Below are positions 63,224 to 64,000 of a stretch of 64,000 nt of DNA, piece after piece. The DNA is from Stutzerimonas stutzeri (GTDB taxonomy: Bacteria; Pseudomonadota; Gammaproteobacteria; Pseudomonadales; Pseudomonadaceae), in the NCBI RefSeq assembly GCF_015291885.1, contig NZ_CP036186.1, positions 62,001-126,000 of the forward strand, given 5' to 3'. A program made the translations under genes and the position numbers. The notes under the pieces are model-generated. The model did not search any database, was not told the origin of the DNA, and worked only from the letters and a program-made list of their open reading frames with translations. Numbering within the stretch: position 1 is the stretch's first letter; every line of letters starts with the position of its first letter.

Positions 63224-64000
63224 TCAGTTCTCCAGCAAGTCGGCGGCTTGTTGCGCCGCCCGGCCACGTGGGCCGTGGAAGTAGTCGCGGATCCAGGCGT
63301 CGTCGGTGGCTTCCACCACCTCCAGGCGATCGGCCACCAGCACGCGCTTGCGCGACAGCACCGCGACCCGGTCGCAGATGGTGTAGAGCGTATCCAGATC
63401 GTGCGTCACCAGAAATACGCTCAGGCCCAGCGCATCGCGCAGGGTCAGGATCAGCTGATCGAAGGCGGCCGCGCCGATGGGGTCGAGGCCGGCAGTGGGC
63501 TCGTCGAGGAACAGTACTTCCGGGTCGAGCGCCAGCGCGCGGGCTAGTGCGGCGCGTTTGACCATGCCGCCGGACAGCTCGTCGGGGTATTTGCAGGCGG
63601 CGTCCGCCGGCAGGCCAGCCAGCGCCAGTTTCAAGCGCGCCAGGTGCTCGGCATCCTTGCGCTCGAGGCCGGCGTGCTCGATCAGCGAGAGGGCAACGTT
63701 CTCCTGCAGATTCAGCGAGGTGAACAGCGCGCCACGCTGGAACAGCACACCGAAGCGCCGCTCCACCTGGGAACGGCGCTCGGCCGACAGCTCCAGCAAA
63801 TTCTCGCCGAATACCGTCACACTGCCGGCATTCGGCCGCCGCAGGCCGACGATGCTGCGCAGCAGCACTGATTTACCGGTCCCCGAGCCGCCGACGACGC
63901 CGAGGATCTCGCCGCGACGAATATCCAGGTCGAGGTTCTCGTGCACGGTCTGGCTGCCAAAGCGATTGACCAGTCCGCGTACCTGTATCAGCGCGTCGTT
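63224..64000 (-). CDS. MlaF-like ABC ATPase of the MCE system (5' end cut by the window edge)
   Basis: 258 codons are present and the frame is still open at the right edge, so the start lies beyond 64000. The frame at the edge reads NDALIQVRGLVNRFGSQT, typical of the first strand of an MlaF ATPase. Walker A is GGSGTGKSVLL, signature ELSGGMVKRA, Walker B VLFLDEPTAGLD, switch His VTHDLD. It energises phospholipid movement with an MlaE-type permease, which is expected just outside the window. Confidence 0.92.
   Translation of the reverse strand, partial: NDALIQVRGLVNRFGSQTVHENLDLDIRRGEILGVVGGSGTGKSVLLRSIVGLRRPNAGSVTVFGENLLELSAERRSQVERRFGVLFQRGALFTSLNLQENVALSLIEHAGLERKDAEHLARLKLALAGLPADAACKYPDELSGGMVKRAALARALALDPEVLFLDEPTAGLDPIGAAAFDQLILTLRDALGLSVFLVTHDLDTLYTICDRVAVLSRKRVLVADRLEVVEATDDAWIRDYFHGPRGRAAQQAADLLEN

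Overview
The window is high-GC, densely coded chromosomal DNA from a member of the Pseudomonadaceae. The order desA, (diguanylate cyclase), aguA, aguB, aguR, glutamine-synthetase-like gene, spuA recalls the PA0286-PA0297 neighbourhood of Pseudomonas aeruginosa. NnrS, a long palindromic MITE-like element and the overall gene set suit the P. stutzeri group (Stutzerimonas), but the genus is an inference. No rRNA, tRNA, CRISPR array, transposase or prophage gene was seen.

Layout. 1-5.4 kb: polyamine and agmatine catabolism (spuA fragment, gamma-glutamylpolyamine synthetase, aguR, aguB, aguA) plus a VOC protein. 5.5-7.8 kb: a PAS-GGDEF diguanylate cyclase and the DesA fatty-acid desaturase, both leftward. 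8.1-23.1 kb: a rightward block of about 15 kb. It holds two duplicated hybrid-less sensor kinase/receiver pairs, an Hpt-REC-REC-GGDEF protein, a third CHASE3 kinase with two receivers (frameshifted as sequenced), a receiver protein (also apparently frameshifted), then a TPR/YaiO outer-membrane barrel protein, a HEAT-repeat membrane protein and a processive family 2 glycosyltransferase. It reads as a sensory and c-di-GMP module driving a synthase-dependent exopolysaccharide, and it is the best candidate here for a poorly described system. 23.2-26.2 kb: kauB aldehyde dehydrogenase and a divergent omega-amino-acid transaminase, which join the polyamine/GABA theme of the left end.

26.3-30.0 kb: zinc uptake (znuA divergent from zur-znuC-znuB plus a coupled metallopeptidase). 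30.0-33.8 kb: SLC13/DASS anion permease and a KatE-type large catalase. 34.1-36.8 kb: metN-metI-metQ, interrupted by the MITE-like element between metI and metQ. 36.9-42.9 kb: a leftward operon of five overlapping genes (TonB-dependent receptor, NitT/TauT-type ABC importer, NnrS) behind a clear Fur box. 43-46.1 kb: single genes (thioredoxin-like protein, alpha/beta hydrolase, DUF2059 protein, 2OG-Fe(II) oxygenase). 46.2-52.9 kb: dctPQM TRAP transporter with dctBD; a near-perfect sigma-54 promoter lies upstream of dctP. 53.0-56.4 kb: rfbBACD for dTDP-L-rhamnose. 56.6-61.5 kb: a YhiI-RbbA-YhhJ type export system. 61.7-64.0 kb: three genes of an MCE (Mla-like) lipid transport system, cut by the right edge.

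Functions were assigned by reading motifs and family knowledge; no database search was run. Starts were adjusted where a Shine-Dalgarno sequence, a signal peptide or tight gene coupling favoured an internal codon.
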